26,306 nucleotides of DNA from NCBI GenBank assembly GCA_040753915.1, contig JBFMDN010000077.1:1-26306 (forward strand). The letters run 5' to 3'. Both the position numbers and the translations under genes were made by a program. Source of the DNA: JBFMDN01 sp040753915 (GTDB lineage: Bacteria > Desulfobacterota > Desulfomonilia > Desulfomonilales > Desulfomonilaceae). This document shows positions 23,981 to 26,306 of this stretch, one piece after another (position 1 is the stretch's first letter; the number at the start of each line of letters is the position of its first letter). The notes beneath the pieces are model-generated. The model was not told where the DNA came from. It made no database searches and saw nothing but the letters and a program-made list of their open reading frames with translations.

Positions 23981-24010
23981 GGGGTGACACGAAGAAGAAA
24001 CGGTCACCCC
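23981..24010 (+). terminator. hairpin downstream of the acyl-CoA ligase
   Basis: Perfect 8-bp stem GGGGTGAC (23981-23988) / GTCACCCC (24003-24010) with a 14-base purine-rich loop, 31 nt after the stop codon. No T-tract follows, so if it terminates it would not be a classical intrinsic terminator. Confidence 0.35.
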
Positions 24011-24020
24011 CGCCGTCTGA

Positions 24021-24097
24021 GGAGATTGCGCTGTCCCAATCGCTACCGCGCCCGCCTGGAGTGCTGTGGCGAGAAGCGGGACGATGACGCAATCTCC
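24021..24097. repeat. long imperfect inverted repeat between convergent ligases
   Basis: 10-bp perfect outer arms GGAGATTGCG (24021-24030) / CGCAATCTCC (24088-24097), extended inward by CTGTCCC and GGGACGATGA with a short bulge. It sits in the 214-bp gap between two converging genes, where a two-way barrier would be useful. It also resembles dispersed intergenic palindromes in general. Confidence 0.5.
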
Positions 24098-24163
24098 TAA
24101 TGGCGCATTATTCAGCACACGGGTCCGTGACCTCCCCTCGATGAATCGCGGCCAGCCCTATGC

Positions 24164-25843
24164 TCAATGGACTCCACTATAGCCCTTCTGCTTCTCCATC
24201 TCCCGGAGCTCCTTTCGCAGTATCTTGCCGATCGCGCTCTTCGGGAGCTCACCGATGAACTCTACGTATTTCGGGACCTTGTACTTGGCCATGCGTTCCT
24301 TGCAGTACTGGACTATCTCTTCTTCAGTTGCACTCTGTCCCGGCTTGAGTACAACGAAGGCCTTCACTCGTTCTCCTGAATAGGCGTCAGGCACTCCAAT
24401 GGTGCAGGCTTCGAGGACCTTGGGGTGAGCAAAAAGCACTTCGTCCACTTCCCGGGGATAGACATTGAACCCTCCCGAGATGATAAGGTCCTTCTTGCGG
24501 TCCACGATGGTGAAGTAGCCTTCCTCGTCTACCGTCGCGATATCCCCTGTGTACAGCCATCCGTCCTTGAGTATGGCAGCGGTCTCTTCCGGCTTCTTAT
24601 AGTATCCCTTCATCACCTGCGGCCCTTTGACACACAGCTCGCCGGGCTCTCCGAATGCGGTGATCTCCCGGCTGGGATCGTCCACGGCCACGAGCTTGGC
24701 GTCGGTGTTGGGAATCGGCAGACCGATGCAGCCGGGTTTGACTTTTCCTCCCACCGGTATCGCATGGGTGGCGGGAGAGGTCTCGGTGAGGCCGTATGCC
24801 TCGGAAATGAGGATTCCCGTTAGCTCCTGGAATCCCCTGATGGTTTCCAGTGCCAGGGGCGCAGCACCGGACAGGCACATTTTAACGGAGCTGAGGCTGA
24901 ACTTCTTCACGTCCGGGTAATTGATCATGGCGTTGAACAGCGTGGGAACCCCAGGAATGAACGTCACCTTGTACTTGTGCACGGCCTCCAGTATGGTATG
25001 AGCCTCGGGCTTCGGGATCAGCACATTGCACCAGCCGTAAAAGATGCTCATGTTCAACACCGCTGTGAGCCCGAACGAATGAAAAAACGGAAGGCATCCC
25101 AGTAATACCTCTTCTCCGTCCCGGAAGCCTACAGCCCATGCCCGTGCCTGTTGGCAATTGGCTGAAAGATTCCCGTGGGTCTGCTCCACTCCTTTGGATA
25201 CTCCCGTGGTTCCGCCTGTGTAAATCAGCAGTGCCGTGTCATCCATGGCAGAGGGATAGTTCTCCTGTACAGGAGGTTCAGTTTTCACTAGGTCGGTAAA
25301 CTCGTGCACGTCCTTGGCCGACGGGGTTCTCAGGTGAAAGCCCTTTCTCACGAAGGGGAAGAGCTGCTTCAGGGGAAAAGGAAGGTAGTCCCGAATGTGG
25401 CACGAGATGATGTGGGTCATGCCTGTGCGATCCCTGAGCGCAATCATCCTGGGCACCAGGGTGTCCAGAACCAGCACAACCTTGCATCCCGAGTCATTGA
25501 GCTGGTGTTCCAGCTCTCGATCAGTGTAGAGCGGATTGTTGGGCACTGCTATGGCCCCGAGACGGAGAGCCCCATATATGCCCACTGCGGTTTGGACGAG
25601 ATTCGGCAAGATCAGTCCCACCCGGTCGCCCGGCCCGACTCCCAGCCGTTTGAGCCCCGCAGCGAATCGGGAAACCATGGCGTCGAATTCCCTGTACGTG
25701 ATGGCCTTCCCTTGGAACAGGAGTGCTGGCTTGTCAGGGAACCGGCCCGCGGTTTGTGTCAGAGCCACGTGCAAGGGTATCTCTTTGAAATCGATCGTTG
25801 CCGGCACCCCTGGGGCATACGACTTCACCCAGATTTTCTCCAT
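24164..25843 (-). CDS. long-chain fatty acid--CoA ligase (AMP-forming)
   Basis: 559-aa ANL-superfamily ligase, the typical FadD size. Motifs are the P-loop LLIYTGGTTGVSKG (205-218), then SEAYGLTETSPATHAIPV, DGWLYTGDIATVDEEGYFTIVDRKKDLIISGGFNVYPREVDEVL, and the lysine in LPKSAIGKILRKELREM at the end. The N-terminal linker (FPDKPALLFQGKAITYREFD) is normal. The likely product is a long-chain acyl-CoA, though chain length cannot be fixed from sequence. The ATG at 25843 is preceded by GGGGGAGGA at good spacing; a longer frame to 25876 is unsupported. Its sequence clearly differs from the ligase at 22381, so the pair is not a recent duplication. Confidence 0.93.
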   Translation of the reverse strand: MEKIWVKSYAPGVPATIDFKEIPLHVALTQTAGRFPDKPALLFQGKAITYREFDAMVSRFAAGLKRLGVGPGDRVGLILPNLVQTAVGIYGALRLGAIAVPNNPLYTDRELEHQLNDSGCKVVLVLDTLVPRMIALRDRTGMTHIISCHIRDYLPFPLKQLFPFVRKGFHLRTPSAKDVHEFTDLVKTEPPVQENYPSAMDDTALLIYTGGTTGVSKGVEQTHGNLSANCQQARAWAVGFRDGEEVLLGCLPFFHSFGLTAVLNMSIFYGWCNVLIPKPEAHTILEAVHKYKVTFIPGVPTLFNAMINYPDVKKFSLSSVKMCLSGAAPLALETIRGFQELTGILISEAYGLTETSPATHAIPVGGKVKPGCIGLPIPNTDAKLVAVDDPSREITAFGEPGELCVKGPQVMKGYYKKPEETAAILKDGWLYTGDIATVDEEGYFTIVDRKKDLIISGGFNVYPREVDEVLFAHPKVLEACTIGVPDAYSGERVKAFVVLKPGQSATEEEIVQYCKERMAKYKVPKYVEFIGELPKSAIGKILRKELREMEKQKGYSGVH

Positions 25844-25884
25844 ACTGTCCTCCCCCTTAGACGATGAACAAGGCATGTTCCCTA

Positions 25885-25913
25885 TCCATACAACCTATCA
25901 ACTTTCCAGTCAA
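25885..25913 (-). promoter_or_regulatory. putative promoter of the fatty acid--CoA ligase
   Basis: Minus-strand TTGACT (25908-25913) and TATGGA (25885-25890) with a 17-bp spacer, giving a leader of about 35 nt before the ATG at 25843. The -10 is a weak match. Confidence 0.33.
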
Positions 25914-25920
25914 CAGGAAT

Positions 25921-25942
25921 GGGGTCAGGTCTTGTTTCTTGC
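25921..25942 (+). repeat. isolated terminal-repeat sequence of the MITE family
   Basis: GGGGTCAGGTCTTGTTTCTT followed by GC matches the terminal repeat of the elements at 4502, 19808 and 21918, but the family core does not follow. It lies about 230 bp upstream of the transposase gene and may mark the left edge of that transposon-like unit. Confidence 0.7.
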
Positions 25943-26100
25943 TTTTCGCTTCCAGGCAACCCCTCGCCACAGGCGTGATCTCTCGCGACTCTCATCGAGA
26001 GGTTCGGGCATCCATACGGGACGCTTGTCGCTCCTGTCCCCTCAGGAATGGCGGAAAACAGGGGTACAAGCATGTCGGACGGTGTCGGTTGAAAAGGACC

Positions 26101-26123
26101 GGGGTCAAGTCTGCTCTTGACAT
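26101..26123 (+). repeat. terminal-repeat-like sequence directly upstream of the transposase
   Basis: GGGGTCAAGTCTGCTCTTGA followed by CAT is a variant of the same terminal sequence, 27 bases before the transposase ATG. Sequences of this type commonly precede REP-associated transposase genes in related bacteria. It also contains TTGACA (26117-26122), a perfect -35 hexamer, although no good -10 follows at normal spacing. Confidence 0.6.
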
Positions 26124-26149
26124 GCTGCACATCGTGATAGGGACAGCCC

Positions 26150-26306
26150 ATGTCAAGGCCATTACGCATTCAATATCCAGACGCTTGGTACCATGTGATG
26201 AACAGGGGCAGACGCCATGAAGTGATTTTCCCCGGACGGGAGGATTATGAGCGATTCGTAGAGCTGTTGCAGGCGAGCTCCACCATGTTCAATGTCAGGA
26301 TCGCTG
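26150..26306 (+). CDS. REP-associated tyrosine transposase (IS200/Y1-like), 5' part only
   Basis: 52 codons are visible before the window ends. The translation starts MSRPLRIQYPDAWYHVMNRG and continues RRHEVIFPGREDYERFVELL. The YHVMNRG... F..... DYxRFxELL pattern is the well-known N-terminus of REP-associated (RAYT) Y1 transposases, which cut single-stranded DNA at hairpin-bearing repeats. The catalytic HUH motif and tyrosine lie beyond the window edge, so intactness cannot be judged. Two terminal-repeat-like sequences of the dispersed element family precede it, linking the enzyme to those elements (inference). Confidence 0.85.
   Translation, partial: MSRPLRIQYPDAWYHVMNRGRRHEVIFPGREDYERFVELLQASSTMFNVRIA

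Overview
The window looks like a chromosome segment of an anaerobic Desulfobacterota/deltaproteobacterium of the Desulfomonile/Syntrophobacter type. This is inferred from gene content, not from a marker gene. The content includes a four-subunit 2-oxoacid:ferredoxin oxidoreductase, a sodium-pumping decarboxylase beta subunit, AMP-forming fatty acyl-CoA ligases, the anaerobe-type homocysteine module (COG1900 + COG2122 + NIL-ferredoxin) and cysteine-rich PAS histidine kinases. I saw no rRNA, tRNA or CRISPR array.

Layout. 355-2229 (+) is a PAS/GAF-like histidine kinase. An 88-aa conserved hypothetical gene (2643-2909, -) and two more PAS histidine kinases (3068-4327 and 4602-6506, both -) follow. 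No response regulator is in view. 7318-9776 (+) is a three-gene homocysteine/sulfur-assimilation operon. 10672-13669 (-) is a korDABC operon with a convincing sigma70-type promoter. 14590-16342 (+) holds three small regulator-like genes: a PilZ protein with two copies of an unnamed LMxKY module, a stand-alone HTH protein, and an 80-aa protein with a third copy of the module. 16683-19584 (-) is rfbA-rfbB-ispG (dTDP-sugar and isoprenoid precursor synthesis). 19940-21647 (-) encodes a Na+-translocating decarboxylase beta subunit and a small signal-peptide/one-TM protein. 22381-23949 (+) and 24164-25843 (-) are convergent acyl-CoA ligases. The window ends inside a REP-associated (IS200-like) transposase gene.

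Metabolic reading (inference). Acyl-CoA ligases feed acids into CoA pathways. The Na+ decarboxylase would conserve energy from decarboxylation, but its alpha and biotin subunits are not here. Kor links 2-oxoacids to reduced ferredoxin. The homocysteine module makes homocysteine directly from aspartate semialdehyde and sulfide.

The most striking non-coding structure is a ~125-bp element with 20-22 bp terminal inverted repeats and a conserved palindromic core. There are three full copies (4502-4623, 19808-19933, 21918-22044). Isolated copies of its terminal sequence lie directly upstream of the transposase (25921, 26101). One copy supplies the last six codons and the stop codon of a histidine kinase gene. 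Three other short repeat families also populate the gaps: hairpins with a conserved (G/A)AGAC loop, a 40-bp repeat downstream of two minus-strand genes, and a pyrimidine-rich two-hairpin repeat.
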